A stretch of DNA of 64,000 bases from an uncultured Opitutales bacterium (GCA_944389885.1 CALXNZ010000004.1:62001-126000), one strand, 5' to 3'. Shown: positions 44,691-54,426, numbered from the stretch's first letter. Program-made: numbers and translations. The notes: generated by a model from the letters alone, not told the origin.

Positions 44691-44729
44691 AACATGCCCG
44701 AATGTTTTTAGGCTTTCGGCGTGTTTTTT
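44691..44729 (+). terminator. terminator-like hairpin within the TPR operon leader
   Basis: AACATGCCCGAA (44691-44702) pairs with TTCGGCGTGTT (44715-44725) apart from one bulged C and a G-U pair, and is followed by T6. It lies 38 bp before the TPR protein ATG with no gene upstream on this strand, so it may be an attenuator or the end of a small RNA. Confidence 0.45.
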
Positions 44730-44767
44730 GTACGATTTATTTACACCTTTTCAGAATATCCATAAAC

Positions 44768-47700
44768 ATGACAGTAAACCTCAGAAAACTAACGGCCGCG
44801 CTTTCGGCTATAATGCTGTTCGCCGCTTCGTATAATCACGTTTCGGCACAGGACGATAAACAGATTGCCGCAGAAGTCGTGCAAATGGGAACTTCAGACC
44901 TGAAAAAAGAAGCCATGGCTTTGGTCAACGACAAAAATTATGTAGCGGCTCGCCCGTATATGTTGGAGTTGATAAAGCGCTTGTCGGAGTCCGAAGATAA
45001 GAAACTTAGGGATAATCTGCCCGAGCTTTACTACTTTGTGGCGTACAGCTACCTGCAAGAATATGAGCTCAACAAATCTCCCGATTTTCTAAAAAAGGCC
45101 GCAGAAGGCTTCGATAAGATTATAAACGATTATCCCGAAGGGGAATTCGGCATAAACTCAGTCAATATGAAAGCCGACTGTCTTATGGGGCTAAAAAAAC
45201 CTGTTGACGCCGTAAATACTCGCGAACGCCTTCTCCAACAACCATTTGTGGGCAAGCTAAACTTTAATGAACAGTTGGATATAATTCGCAAAAACGCCCT
45301 TACCCTGTACAGCATACCCGATTTTAAAGAGGGCGAAAAATGGTTCCAACTGTTTATGGAAAGGGCTAAGACTATCGACGATAAAGTGCTTGCCGCTTCA
45401 ATGCTGATTCAGGCTTATGAGGGCACCGCCCAGTACGACAAGATTAAGCCCCTGTTCAAGTACATGACCTCCGATACATATGCCAGGAGCGATATACGTT
45501 TGAACATATCATTTTTGAGGGCTGGAGACGCCTTGGTGAAGGCTGAGAAATACAGTGACGCGATGCTGTTTTACAGCATGGTGCTCCCCCGCGACGTAGT
45601 GTTGAAAAATTTGGATCGCTTTATTGCCTTGTACAAAAATAGGTTGGCAAGGGCTAAACGCTTGGGGAGCGGAAGCGCTGTCGAAACCGAACTCAACGTT
45701 CTCTTGGGAAATTTGGAGTCTCAAAAGAAGATTGTTTCGGATATAGCCGACTATTCCGTTGATATAATGGCAAGACTCGCCCGCAACTATTATTCCACAA
45801 ACCGCAACTACGAGAGTTATTGGTCATATAAACAGCTGCTCTCAAACTTTCCGGACCACCCGAATATTCAAGACTTTTATTATGCGGCTGTCGCCGGCGC
45901 CTATGCCGTGGGCAAAAAAGACGATATGTTTAAAATCGGGAGCGAATATCTCGAAAAATTCCCGGACGGCGATTATGTAAACGATGTAAAAATCCGCATA
46001 GCCCAATACTATTTGGATAAGAAAGAATACGACACTTTCTTCAATATGGCAAAAGCCTTTGTGGAAGAAGATCCTGAAGAAAAATATTCCGTCGAATTCG
46101 TATTCTTAATGGGTAAAACTTGGATAGAGCAGGGAAATTATGCCGAACTTACCAAAACCTTTGAAAATTATGTCTCAGAATTTGAAGATACACCCATAAT
46201 AGAGGGTTGCCTCTATTGGATGGGATTGGCGTATCTCGGACAAACCGACTTTAAAAATGCCGTAAAATGCTTCTCAAAGCTTTGCGAAGAATTTCCGATG
46301 AGCGTTTATGCTCAAGACGCCATGTACAGAAACGGTGTCGCAGCGTTCGGCATGGGGGATTTTGAAAAGTCGCGCTCAGTGTTCGAAGGGTTTATCGATT
46401 CCTATCCGGAACATGAACTCCGCGGAGAAGTGGAATTCTTCCTCGGTGATATTTACGCGGGGGTAGGCGCGGTCGAAAAAGCCATGAAGCACTATATGTC
46501 GGTGGAAACTTATACTAAAAATATGGCTTTCATCGACAACGCATATTCCCAGGCGACCAAATTGCTTCATACATTTGAGCGCTATGACGAAGAATTTAAT
46601 TTGATGTCTTCGTATGCTGAAAAATTCCCCAAAGGAAACGTTTCGGAAGCTTATTACAGCATGGCGCGCGCAAAAGAATTGCTCGGTTTTCCGTCGGATG
46701 CCCTCAATCTCTATATAAATACTATAAGGAATTGCGGAAATAATCCCGCCGACGACGGTGTCGATAAAGTCATACTCGATTTCAAGAGACTTTACGACGC
46801 CAATTACGACAAGTTAAAAGCCACAATAGAATTCCTCAAGGATTTGCTTTCCACAAAGGCGAAGACTGTGACGGTGGAGTACAACGGCGAAAAAATAAAA
46901 GGAGTGCCGGAGCTTCTTTATTATATGATAGAGGTTCCCGCAAAGCGCTACCGCTACTTTGAAGACCACCCATTGCTCGACAAGGGATTGTACCAGAAAT
47001 TTAAGCGAGATTCCCGCTACGGAGCCGCATTGTATAAAGATAGAACCGCCCTTAAAGAACTCTTGGCCCAATACGAACACCAGCTGGCAACTTATCCGCA
47101 AGGCGGAGCCGATGCAACTCTCAAAAAGCTCCTCGAAGAGGCTAAAAAAGATAATAAAACTACCCTCGCATATCGTTTGATGATGGGATTGGACAATATA
47201 GGCCAGCCTGTGAAAACAGATAAGTCCTTTACTGACGACGATATAAAGAAGTCTTCCGTCCGCACTCTTGTTTGGATTGGCAAGCAAAACTATAAGTACG
47301 GCGCCGATGCGGCCCGCAAAGCCTTTAAGGCGGCTCTTGATAGAGACGAGATTGAATATCGCATAGACGTAATGTTCGCGCTTGCGGAACTTGAAGAGCA
47401 GGAAAAGCGCTGGGACGAGGTCATAAAGCTCTATGCCCAGATAGAAAGGGACTTCCCGACTGACGACAAGGCTGCAATAGCGGCAATACGCAGTGCCGAC
47501 GCCTACGCAAAGCTCGGCAAACGCAAAGAAGCCTACGACAAGTACGAATACATCCTCAAGGTTCCTTCATATAGAGGCGAGCCATATGCGGAAGTCCTTT
47601 ACAAGCTCGGAGAAATTGAAAGGGCGGAAGGGCATACCGATAAGGCTCTCATGTGGTTTGACCGCTGTTATCTTGGGTTCGCAAATTGCTACAAGTGGAA

Positions 47701-47851
47701 GGGCAAGGCTGTCTTAGCCGCGCTCAAATTGCTCGCGGCCCAAGATAGAAAGGCTGAGGCCCGCGTCATTTGCGACGAATTTATCAATGACGCAAAAAAT
47801 AAGGCTTCACCGGATTACGAGGCTGTAAAACAATATAGATTGGTGCTATAG
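44768..47851 (+). CDS. large periplasmic TPR-repeat protein
   Basis: 1027 residues from ATG 44768, where a signal peptide begins (LRKLTAALSAIMLFAAS, cut near VSA-QDD); the open frame upstream covers a leader hairpin. The body is a long series of tetratricopeptide-type helix pairs. Recognisable units include YFVAYSYLQEY, PIIEGCLYWMGLAYLGQTDF, VYAQDAMYRNGVAAFGMGDF, GEVEFFLGDIYAGVGAVEKA and EVLYKLGEIERAEGHTDKAL. Such scaffolds bring envelope proteins together. It opens an operon with another TPR protein (23 bases later) and a VWA-like protein. Confidence 0.88.
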   Translation: MTVNLRKLTAALSAIMLFAASYNHVSAQDDKQIAAEVVQMGTSDLKKEAMALVNDKNYVAARPYMLELIKRLSESEDKKLRDNLPELYYFVAYSYLQEYELNKSPDFLKKAAEGFDKIINDYPEGEFGINSVNMKADCLMGLKKPVDAVNTRERLLQQPFVGKLNFNEQLDIIRKNALTLYSIPDFKEGEKWFQLFMERAKTIDDKVLAASMLIQAYEGTAQYDKIKPLFKYMTSDTYARSDIRLNISFLRAGDALVKAEKYSDAMLFYSMVLPRDVVLKNLDRFIALYKNRLARAKRLGSGSAVETELNVLLGNLESQKKIVSDIADYSVDIMARLARNYYSTNRNYESYWSYKQLLSNFPDHPNIQDFYYAAVAGAYAVGKKDDMFKIGSEYLEKFPDGDYVNDVKIRIAQYYLDKKEYDTFFNMAKAFVEEDPEEKYSVEFVFLMGKTWIEQGNYAELTKTFENYVSEFEDTPIIEGCLYWMGLAYLGQTDFKNAVKCFSKLCEEFPMSVYAQDAMYRNGVAAFGMGDFEKSRSVFEGFIDSYPEHELRGEVEFFLGDIYAGVGAVEKAMKHYMSVETYTKNMAFIDNAYSQATKLLHTFERYDEEFNLMSSYAEKFPKGNVSEAYYSMARAKELLGFPSDALNLYINTIRNCGNNPADDGVDKVILDFKRLYDANYDKLKATIEFLKDLLSTKAKTVTVEYNGEKIKGVPELLYYMIEVPAKRYRYFEDHPLLDKGLYQKFKRDSRYGAALYKDRTALKELLAQYEHQLATYPQGGADATLKKLLEEAKKDNKTTLAYRLMMGLDNIGQPVKTDKSFTDDDIKKSSVRTLVWIGKQNYKYGADAARKAFKAALDRDEIEYRIDVMFALAELEEQEKRWDEVIKLYAQIERDFPTDDKAAIAAIRSADAYAKLGKRKEAYDKYEYILKVPSYRGEPYAEVLYKLGEIERAEGHTDKALMWFDRCYLGFANCYKWKGKAVLAALKLLAAQDRKAEARVICDEFINDAKNKASPDYEAVKQYRLVL

Positions 47852-47874
47852 CAAAATATTTGAAAGGAACTTTT

Positions 47875-49002
47875 ATGAAGCTTTTAAAATTCGCAGCTTT
47901 TTTCTTTGCGGCTCTTTTCGCCGGACTTTTGTCGGCGCAAGATCAGCAAAGCTCTCAAAAAAATCCCGACCGCTCGTATGTCGGCGATTATTCCGACAAG
48001 CCCTCCGAAATTATGCTTGTGGATGCCGCCGCAAACAAAGAGCGCAAAGTGACCCTTAAGAGTTCTTCTGCAAAAGATTTTGTTTTTGCGGACTCCGCAG
48101 GCGGCGAGCTCACAGTGCCAAAAGATACAAAAACTTTCCATTTCGCGGTTCACGGCGGGGAGAATTGGAATAGGGCAAGGGCCGCCTTCAACAGGGGTAA
48201 TTGGAATGAAGCTTTAGTGTATATGCGGCCGGTTGTTTATCCCCTCTTGCAGTACACTCCCTTCAGCGAAGAGACATTTAGGGTGCACGGCTATGTCGAA
48301 ATGCTTATAACTGCGCTTTTAAATGACGAAAGATTAGTGGAGGCGGAAGCTTTGGTAGATGCCCTCCCATTGGGGGATTCTCCGCTTATCGTCCCCGCGG
48401 CTCTCGAGGTGGCAAACGCTCTTGCGGACGCGGGAAAGGTCGAGTCTGCTATGAAAATAGTAAATCGCGTCAGCCTTTCTGCAGACGAGCCGGACAATAT
48501 AGCTGCATATATGAAAACTCTGGATAGGATAAGGCTTAGGGGAGTTTCTAAAGATTTGCTCATGTGCTATACGAAACTTTCCAACATGAATGGCAATCCT
48601 CAAAAAGATGTAGCTACGCTTTGGATGATTTATTGCGATATGTCTTTGGGCAATAATATGTCCGCCCAAGTGTATTTGTCATCTTTAAAAGTCCCGCAGG
48701 ATAGCGAAGAATTTTCTTTGAGCCAAATGTTGAAAGGCATGTATAAAGAGGTGGAGAAGAAAATTCCCGATGCCCTTGATATGTATGCCGAAGGTATTGT
48801 TTTCGGTAAAATAAGCAGCGACTGGATGCCGGAGCTCCTATACAAAACGGGAATGGCTTATAAAAAATCTAAGAATTTTGTGGCCGCAAATGAAATCTTC
48901 CTTCAAATAAACGCGCTATACCCCAATAGCGTGTTTGCGCCAAAAGCCAAGGCTGAATTTGTAAAGATAGAAAAGCCAAAGAAAACAGAAGACGAAGAAT
49001 AA
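47875..49002 (+). CDS. secreted TPR-like protein
   Basis: 375 residues from ATG 47875, with AAAGGAA about 7 bases upstream. Signal peptide MKLLKFAAFFFAALFAGLLS-AQ. Residues 25-95 are a polar, probably beta domain; the rest is helical repeats (for example YMRPVVYPLLQYTPFSEETF, EALVDALPLGDSPLIVPAAL, ELLYKTGMAYKKSKNFVAAN) ending in a Lys/Glu-rich tail. Unknown function; probably a partner of the large TPR protein encoded just upstream. Confidence 0.85.
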   Translation: MKLLKFAAFFFAALFAGLLSAQDQQSSQKNPDRSYVGDYSDKPSEIMLVDAAANKERKVTLKSSSAKDFVFADSAGGELTVPKDTKTFHFAVHGGENWNRARAAFNRGNWNEALVYMRPVVYPLLQYTPFSEETFRVHGYVEMLITALLNDERLVEAEALVDALPLGDSPLIVPAALEVANALADAGKVESAMKIVNRVSLSADEPDNIAAYMKTLDRIRLRGVSKDLLMCYTKLSNMNGNPQKDVATLWMIYCDMSLGNNMSAQVYLSSLKVPQDSEEFSLSQMLKGMYKEVEKKIPDALDMYAEGIVFGKISSDWMPELLYKTGMAYKKSKNFVAANEIFLQINALYPNSVFAPKAKAEFVKIEKPKKTEDEE

Positions 49003-49038
49003 TATTTCATACACCCCAAACTTTAATATAATCAGCAC

Positions 49039-50448
49039 ATGAAATTGCATTATTTCAGACCCAAGAAACAAAAAAAGGGCTTGCTATACCAGGTCTTTAT
49101 AATCGTGGCGATTATACAAATCGCGCTCCTTATAGGACTTAGCGGCATGGTTATAACGCAGTCTCTAATAAAGGAAGAAACTGTTATGCAAGCTCCGCCC
49201 ACTCAGGAGCAGGTAAAGCCTGCGGAGCAGGAGTATCGCGTTAAGGTTGAGAGGGCCCAAAAAAACACGAAAAAACTCAATAAGCGTATAAGCATAGTAA
49301 ACCCGCAAAATGTGAATGCGCCTGAAGTCAATATCACTCTGCCGGCCACCATGAATATAGGCGGTGGTATAAATACCGTATCTTCTTTGGACATGAAAGG
49401 CACCTTGAATATAGGCGCTACCACGGTCGAAATATTCAATATAAAGAGCAAAACTGAAAAAGTCCTAATCTGCATAGACGCAAGTCCTTATCTCATGACT
49501 GAGGAAAGGGGCGGTCTTGACACTTATAAGGTGATTCGCGAAGATATTAAAAAACTTATAAACGCCTTGCCCCCCACAACGCTCTTTAACCTTATGGCCT
49601 TCGATACAACCGACGGCATCAGGATAGATTTCTTCCAGTCGACGCTTGTCGCCGCAACTCCTTTTAATAAGCGCATGGCCGCTGACTGGATAAATCCGAT
49701 AAATGCCAGCCTTACCCAAATAGGGCCGAGACGCAATAACTATAAGCTGAAGTATCCATTCTTGCCGCAGCCTCCGGCTTCTGAATTCTATAATCCGTAT
49801 AGGACGAATATTTATCGCGTATTTCAAGCTGCATTGGAGCAGGGCGCTGATACGATATATATGTTGACGACGGATTGGCTCGACCCCGATTATATAAAAA
49901 TGCCGTGGACGGACGCCCAAACCCAGAAGTTCCAGCGCGATATGGAGCGTTATAACAAGGAGGTTGAGCGCCAGCGCAAAGCCCAGGGTTGGACCGAGGA
50001 CGACCAACTTGAGTACGAGAGAGCCCATGCCACCGCAATGGCCGCGGCAACTGCAAAAGCCAGAGAATGGATAAAAAAGGAGAATGCCTCCCGAAAAGAA
50101 AAGGGATTGTCGCTCTACGCGGGTACGACCTCCGATGCCGTGCGCGAAAATAAGTTTTATGAAGCTCCCGCAAAGCGTCCGCCTGCGGTAAAGGCTGTTC
50201 GCCCAGAACCCAAGTTTAAGTCTTACGGAAGGAACGGTATATTCAAGTTCTACGAGCAACTCTTTAAGGAAGTTTACTTCAGCAAGAATATGAAAGCTCC
50301 CACCGTAAATATGATTGTGTTCCGCGGTAAAAACGAGGAATGGACGCCCGCCCAAAACAAGGTTGTCGTGCGTTTTGCAAACTCTAATAACGGCGGAAGA
50401 AGCCGTGTATTGAGAGGGTTAAAGCCGGTTTCGGAAACGGGGAACTAA
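49039..50448 (+). CDS. membrane-anchored VWA-like protein
   Basis: 469 residues. A basic N-terminus and a single membrane helix (about 17-40, LLYQVFIIVAIIQIALLIGL) anchor it in the inner membrane. Then come a linker, a Gly/Asn-rich beta region (95-135) and a von Willebrand A-like domain starting VLICIDASPYLM (147-151 for DASPY). The metal-site motif DxSxS is reduced to DASPY, so metal binding is uncertain. A charged coiled-coil-like insertion (about 300-350, rich in Glu, Arg, Lys, Ala) interrupts the C-terminal half. Third gene of the TPR-TPR-VWA operon, followed by a strong terminator. Confidence 0.8.
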   Translation: MKLHYFRPKKQKKGLLYQVFIIVAIIQIALLIGLSGMVITQSLIKEETVMQAPPTQEQVKPAEQEYRVKVERAQKNTKKLNKRISIVNPQNVNAPEVNITLPATMNIGGGINTVSSLDMKGTLNIGATTVEIFNIKSKTEKVLICIDASPYLMTEERGGLDTYKVIREDIKKLINALPPTTLFNLMAFDTTDGIRIDFFQSTLVAATPFNKRMAADWINPINASLTQIGPRRNNYKLKYPFLPQPPASEFYNPYRTNIYRVFQAALEQGADTIYMLTTDWLDPDYIKMPWTDAQTQKFQRDMERYNKEVERQRKAQGWTEDDQLEYERAHATAMAAATAKAREWIKKENASRKEKGLSLYAGTTSDAVRENKFYEAPAKRPPAVKAVRPEPKFKSYGRNGIFKFYEQLFKEVYFSKNMKAPTVNMIVFRGKNEEWTPAQNKVVVRFANSNNGGRSRVLRGLKPVSETGN

Positions 50449-50466
50449 GCTCTTCTAATATAAATG

Positions 50467-50505
50467 AAAAGCGGGCTCAGAACTTTGTCTGCGCCCGCTT
50501 TTTTT
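50467..50505 (+). terminator. intrinsic terminator of the TPR-VWA operon
   Basis: Perfect 10-bp stem AAAAGCGGGC / GCCCGCTTTT with a 16-nt loop and T7, 19 bp after the VWA stop. Confidence 0.9.
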
Positions 50506-50725
50506 ATTATTCATTCAATCACAAATACCATCTTATTCATTCTGCGCCTTATAAATTGAAATTTACCGCGTTTGCATTTTCATTCTAAAAGAAGTGTTTC
50601 TACTCGCAATTACAGTGTATGAAAATACTCAACCTAAACTCCGTTTAATTTTTCAAGTTTTAGGCCAAAATAAAATTTCAACATAGTAAATATTTGGTAT
50701 AACTTGCAGGCGCCGCAGAGTCAAA

Positions 50726-50743
50726 GAAGTCACAAAGAATTTA
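50726..50743 (+). repeat. degenerate dispersed repeat, copy B
   Basis: GAAGTCACAAAGAATTTA, 16 of 18 identical to 38483-38500, preceded by GCCGCAGAGTCAAA. Its last 14 bases overlap the 3' end of the transglutaminase-like gene (ends at 50730 on the minus strand), so it forms that gene's final codons. Confidence 0.35.
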
Positions 50744-52400
50744 TCTGGTTTTCGACAGAGCGCATGTTTGATTCGAGGGTGGAATTTTTAGACGGCTTCA
50801 AAACCGAACGCGATATCGCCATAGTCTGTTTCGCCTCATCTTTCTTTTCGGCTGCTATTAGAGAATTTAGAATGGGAATTGTAATGCCGCTAAAAGCCAT
50901 TGCGCCGTCGCTTTTGAACATAGAAATTAAACGCTTATATGAGGAATAGAATTTTTCGGTTTCACCTCGGGCTATTTCACCCTCGAGAGAACTGCGGGCA
51001 AATTCCATTGCGATATCGGGGCGCGAACCCTTTGTCTTTATAATGATAGACGACGATAGCTTCTCGGATTCCGATTCTTCTCCGGCTGCGTCGAGGCGCT
51101 TTATCAAGGCCCGCCTGAATATTATGTCAGTGTCCGGATACCTCGAAAAACTTCGCATTGCGGCAATGTATGCTTCGCGTATCTTGGTTTCGACAGCGTT
51201 TGATTTTTCCAGGGCTTCTATTAGCAGGTTCCAAGTTTCGACATTGCGGGAATCTTGACTGTTTGCCATATTACATGCGGCGATACATTTTTCATATTCG
51301 CCGTCGGAAAAGAATTCTTTGGCAAACATTGTAAAAATTTCGTTGGCTTGATATTTCTTGCCGCCTCTAAAGCGTTCGCTCATGGATTTAAGGGAATGGT
51401 CGCTTGCCAGATACCATGTTTGAGGGTCTATTGTCCGCCCCGTGACGAATCGCGAGCTCTCGTAACGGCCAACGTTAAAATTCCATTTGCCGTTGCGCTC
51501 CATATAGGCCACCCAGGCGTGGAATCCGTCGGCGCCGGCTCCCGACAATATGAAAGCGGGAACTCCGCGGGCTTTTGCGACTTCGCAAGTGTAGTAGGAT
51601 TGATCCGTGCATATTCCGCCTTTTTCTTTTATCGTTTTCAAAGAGTAGTCGGAGTATTCCCAAGTGTATGCGTTGCGCGACAATCTGGGGGAGTCGTACT
51701 TAATGGATTGATACAACTTGGATATGTTGGATATATTTACTTGTATTGAAGATTGAACCCATTCTTTGTCTTCGTCGCTCGAAATGGAGCTGACCAAAAA
51801 TTTCAACTCTTCGGCGGAAAGTTTTTCCGGCTGCATCAAGAGGCGTCCGCGCTCACGCATGGAAATCCAGTAGTTGAAAGACTTTACAGGATCCGGAAGG
51901 GCGCGGGGCAATACGGTCGTCGAAACTTGGCTGTGCGGCCAAGACTCGGGCGGTTGGGTGTCGAATACCACTGATATGGCAATCGCCAGACTTTTGAAAG
52001 CCTTGAACTTTTCCGGGGAATTTTCCCAAAGCGCTCCAAGAATTCCGAGTACGTTAGCTATCTCGTCCTTATCGCTCAATATATCAAGGAATTCCCGCCT
52101 GAAATCGGAATCAGACAACATGTACGACTTTAAAGCGTTTGGAAGCTTTGAGCCGGAAGCGGATATAATGCTTAGTATTTTGGATACGCGCAAATTTTCG
52201 GCGGCCTCTAAAAAGTCGTTTTTTGCATAAGCTGTGAGGGCGGTTTTTTTGAATTCGTCGGCTTTTTCTTTTAAATCCGTTTGCCCGGCTATAAACTTTG
52301 AAGCGCTTTCATCCGTAAACAAGGGCTTGGCCTGTTGCCCCGAAGCCAAGAGGGTAAAAGCAAACGCTATGGCAAATGTCGTAGTCTTGATCAGGTTCAT
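50730..52400 (-). CDS. exported transglutaminase-like protein with helical repeats
   Basis: 556 residues with a signal peptide (to about LASG). Residues about 30-210 are helical. A transglutaminase/papain-like core follows: GGICTDQSYYTCEVAKARGV (nucleophile Cys) and DGFHAWV (His), with an Asp expected near WNFNVGRYES. The C-terminal 200 residues are TPR-like (YEKCIAACNMANSQDSRNVE). It is probably a periplasmic peptidase or protein-modifying enzyme acting with envelope proteins; the substrate is unknown. It converges with the TPR-VWA operon, which suggests but does not prove a shared role. Confidence 0.85.
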   Translation of the reverse strand: MNLIKTTTFAIAFAFTLLASGQQAKPLFTDESASKFIAGQTDLKEKADEFKKTALTAYAKNDFLEAAENLRVSKILSIISASGSKLPNALKSYMLSDSDFRREFLDILSDKDEIANVLGILGALWENSPEKFKAFKSLAIAISVVFDTQPPESWPHSQVSTTVLPRALPDPVKSFNYWISMRERGRLLMQPEKLSAEELKFLVSSISSDEDKEWVQSSIQVNISNISKLYQSIKYDSPRLSRNAYTWEYSDYSLKTIKEKGGICTDQSYYTCEVAKARGVPAFILSGAGADGFHAWVAYMERNGKWNFNVGRYESSRFVTGRTIDPQTWYLASDHSLKSMSERFRGGKKYQANEIFTMFAKEFFSDGEYEKCIAACNMANSQDSRNVETWNLLIEALEKSNAVETKIREAYIAAMRSFSRYPDTDIIFRRALIKRLDAAGEESESEKLSSSIIIKTKGSRPDIAMEFARSSLEGEIARGETEKFYSSYKRLISMFKSDGAMAFSGITIPILNSLIAAEKKDEAKQTMAISRSVLKPSKNSTLESNMRSVENQINSL

Positions 52401-52412
52401 TGTAAAATTTTC

Positions 52413-54365
52413 CTAAGAGCAGGATAATTCGTCGAATTTCTTCTCCAAGTCGGCGAGCATGGATTCAAGCTTTTTGGGAGCGGATACTTTTGCGGCCTCC
52501 AACGCGGATTGATTGGGCGCATCTTCCCTCGCGAAGGCGTAGAATTTTATTTTTGGCTCCGTGCCGCTGGCCCTTATTGCAAAGCTGTATCCGTTTTCAA
52601 GCGTATAGAAGAAGAACTTTTCTTTGGGCACTATGCAGGCGTCGGCGTCTTGGATTTTATCTTTGGCGAAATTTATAGCCGAAGACACTTTTATGCCGTC
52701 CACGGTTTCCAACGGGCTTTTATCGAGGATTGACAAAAATTTCTGTATGGCGGCGGCTCCTTGGGCTCCCTCCCTATATATGCTTTTCAGAGTCTCGTAG
52801 TGGTAGCCGCATTTCATGTATATCTCGTCGAGAAAACGCGTAGCAGTTTTATTTTGCGACTTTAGCCAGGCGAGCATTTCTGCGAACATGGCAACTGCGG
52901 CGTTCGCGTCCTTGTCTCGAACGGAGTCTGTGCCGAGATAGCCGTAGCTTTCCTCCCCTCCGAAAATGAAGAATGTGCTGTGTGTCTCAAGCAGAGCCGC
53001 GCGCTCCCTATATGGAAGAAAGTCGCAATCCTTGCCAACGGCTTTGGCTAATATGCGTTCGTAGCGTTCGAGCCTGCCGCCTATCCATTTGAATCCGGTA
53101 AGTGTGTTTATGCACTTAATCCCGTGCGAATGCGCAATTCTGTCCTGGAGGGGCGTGGTGACAAAAGTCTTTATTATGGCGCAATTTTCCGGCTTTGTGA
53201 TGAGCCCGAATTTCTTCATCTGGGTTGCCCGATATTCGACGAGGAGGGATCCTATCATATTGCCGGTTAGTAGAACCAAGTTTCCGGAATCGTCGCGCAC
53301 CGCGACTCCCATTCTATCGGAGTCAGGATCCGTGGCCACGAGACAATCTGCGCCGGATTCTTCGGCTTTATGCAAGGCCATTGCCAGAGTTTCAGCGTAT
53401 TCGGGGTTGGGCTGTTTAACTGTGGGGAAGCGCGGATCCATTTGCATCTGGGCTTCCACTAAAATCGGATCAAGCCCGAAGTGGCGCATCACGCGCGGAC
53501 ACATTACAGCCCCAGTTCCGTGCACCGCCGTATATACTATTTTTGGCTTGTATGCGGACATTACGCCTTTGTCTATAACGTTGTCCTCTATGGATTTCAC
53601 ATAGGCTTCTTCGTCTTCGGGCGATACGATTTTTACCCCATTTAAGTCGGCGTCGAGGAAATCGGATATGGCGTCCCATTTTACTTTGGAGACTTCTTCC
53701 ACGATTGCTTCGGCGTGGGGATTTATAGCTTGGGCTCCGTCTTTGAAATATACTTTATAGCCGTTGTCGTGCGAGGGGTTGTGGCTGGCCGTTATCACTA
53801 TGCCGGCCGTGGCCCGCAAGTGCCGAACCGTAAAGGATAATTGCGGAGTGGATCTGGCTCCGTCGAAAATGTAAACTTCCCCTCCCATTTTATTCCAAAC
53901 GCCGGCGGCAATCTCGCAGAAATGCTTTGAAAAATGCCTTACGTCATAGGCTATTACAAGGCGGGGAGTGCCGTAGGCATTTTCGTCTGAATATTTTTTG
54001 CAATAATTAAAAAGTCCTAAGGTCGCGCGTATGACATTGAAATCGTTCATATAACTCGCGCCCACAGCGGCGTGTTCGGGGGTGCCGTACTCCGACTCCT
54101 TTCCGAGTTCGGAAGCTGCCGGTATTTTCCCTATGGTCCTGCTCCTCATGCCGCCTGTCCCGAAGGCGATGAATCTAAAGAATCTGTCGTTTAGCTCTTC
54201 GTAATTGTTTTCAAGAAATAGTTCCAAAAGCGAATTTATAGCCCATTCGGGCAGGAACCCGGCATTTATCCAAGTTTCAATATTTTTAACGCTGTCGGGA
54301 AGCAGTTTTTTTTGGGCTTCGGCCTCCGACAGAAGTTTTTTTAGAGTTTCAAGTTTCGTGCTCAT
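52413..54365 (-). CDS. phosphoglucomutase/phosphomannomutase family protein
   Basis: 650 residues from ATG 54365; 17 upstream codons overlap a terminator and are not used. Alpha-phosphohexomutase that interconverts sugar 1- and 6-phosphates. All four domain marks are visible: GTGGMR near the N-terminus, the phospho-serine loop TASHNPSHDNGYKVY, the metal loop DPDSDRMGV, the sugar-binding GGEESYGYLG and the phosphate-binding RASGTEPKIKFY. The length and order fit the PgcA-type glucose/mannose mutases rather than GlmM. It is preceded by the glyA terminator. Confidence 0.94.
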   Translation of the reverse strand: MSTKLETLKKLLSEAEAQKKLLPDSVKNIETWINAGFLPEWAINSLLELFLENNYEELNDRFFRFIAFGTGGMRSRTIGKIPAASELGKESEYGTPEHAAVGASYMNDFNVIRATLGLFNYCKKYSDENAYGTPRLVIAYDVRHFSKHFCEIAAGVWNKMGGEVYIFDGARSTPQLSFTVRHLRATAGIVITASHNPSHDNGYKVYFKDGAQAINPHAEAIVEEVSKVKWDAISDFLDADLNGVKIVSPEDEEAYVKSIEDNVIDKGVMSAYKPKIVYTAVHGTGAVMCPRVMRHFGLDPILVEAQMQMDPRFPTVKQPNPEYAETLAMALHKAEESGADCLVATDPDSDRMGVAVRDDSGNLVLLTGNMIGSLLVEYRATQMKKFGLITKPENCAIIKTFVTTPLQDRIAHSHGIKCINTLTGFKWIGGRLERYERILAKAVGKDCDFLPYRERAALLETHSTFFIFGGEESYGYLGTDSVRDKDANAAVAMFAEMLAWLKSQNKTATRFLDEIYMKCGYHYETLKSIYREGAQGAAAIQKFLSILDKSPLETVDGIKVSSAINFAKDKIQDADACIVPKEKFFFYTLENGYSFAIRASGTEPKIKFYAFAREDAPNQSALEAAKVSAPKKLESMLADLEKKFDELSCS

Positions 54366-54385
54366 GATATGTACCGTATAAAAAA

Positions 54386-54426
54386 AGGGGAAGGAATAGC
54401 GGCATATGCAAGCCAATCCTTCCCCT
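54386..54426 (-). terminator. intrinsic terminator of glyA
   Basis: 10-bp stem AGGGGAAGGA / TCCTTCCCCT with a 21-nt loop and A6 on the left giving a minus-strand U-tract. It lies between the glyA stop and the phosphomutase start. Confidence 0.88.

Larger units (their letters stand above)
44435..44767. other. divergent leader region between ilvB and the TPR operon
   Basis: 333 bp, A/T-rich, no gene. On the plus strand it contains two hairpins close to the TPR start (44641-44663 and 44691-44729), described separately. Promoters for both directions must lie here; none is convincing by eye. Confidence 0.5.

Noticed and set aside
49465-50355. Minus-strand frame of 296 residues inside the VWA-like gene
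   Set aside because: Antisense shadow; no motif, and the plus-strand gene has operon context.
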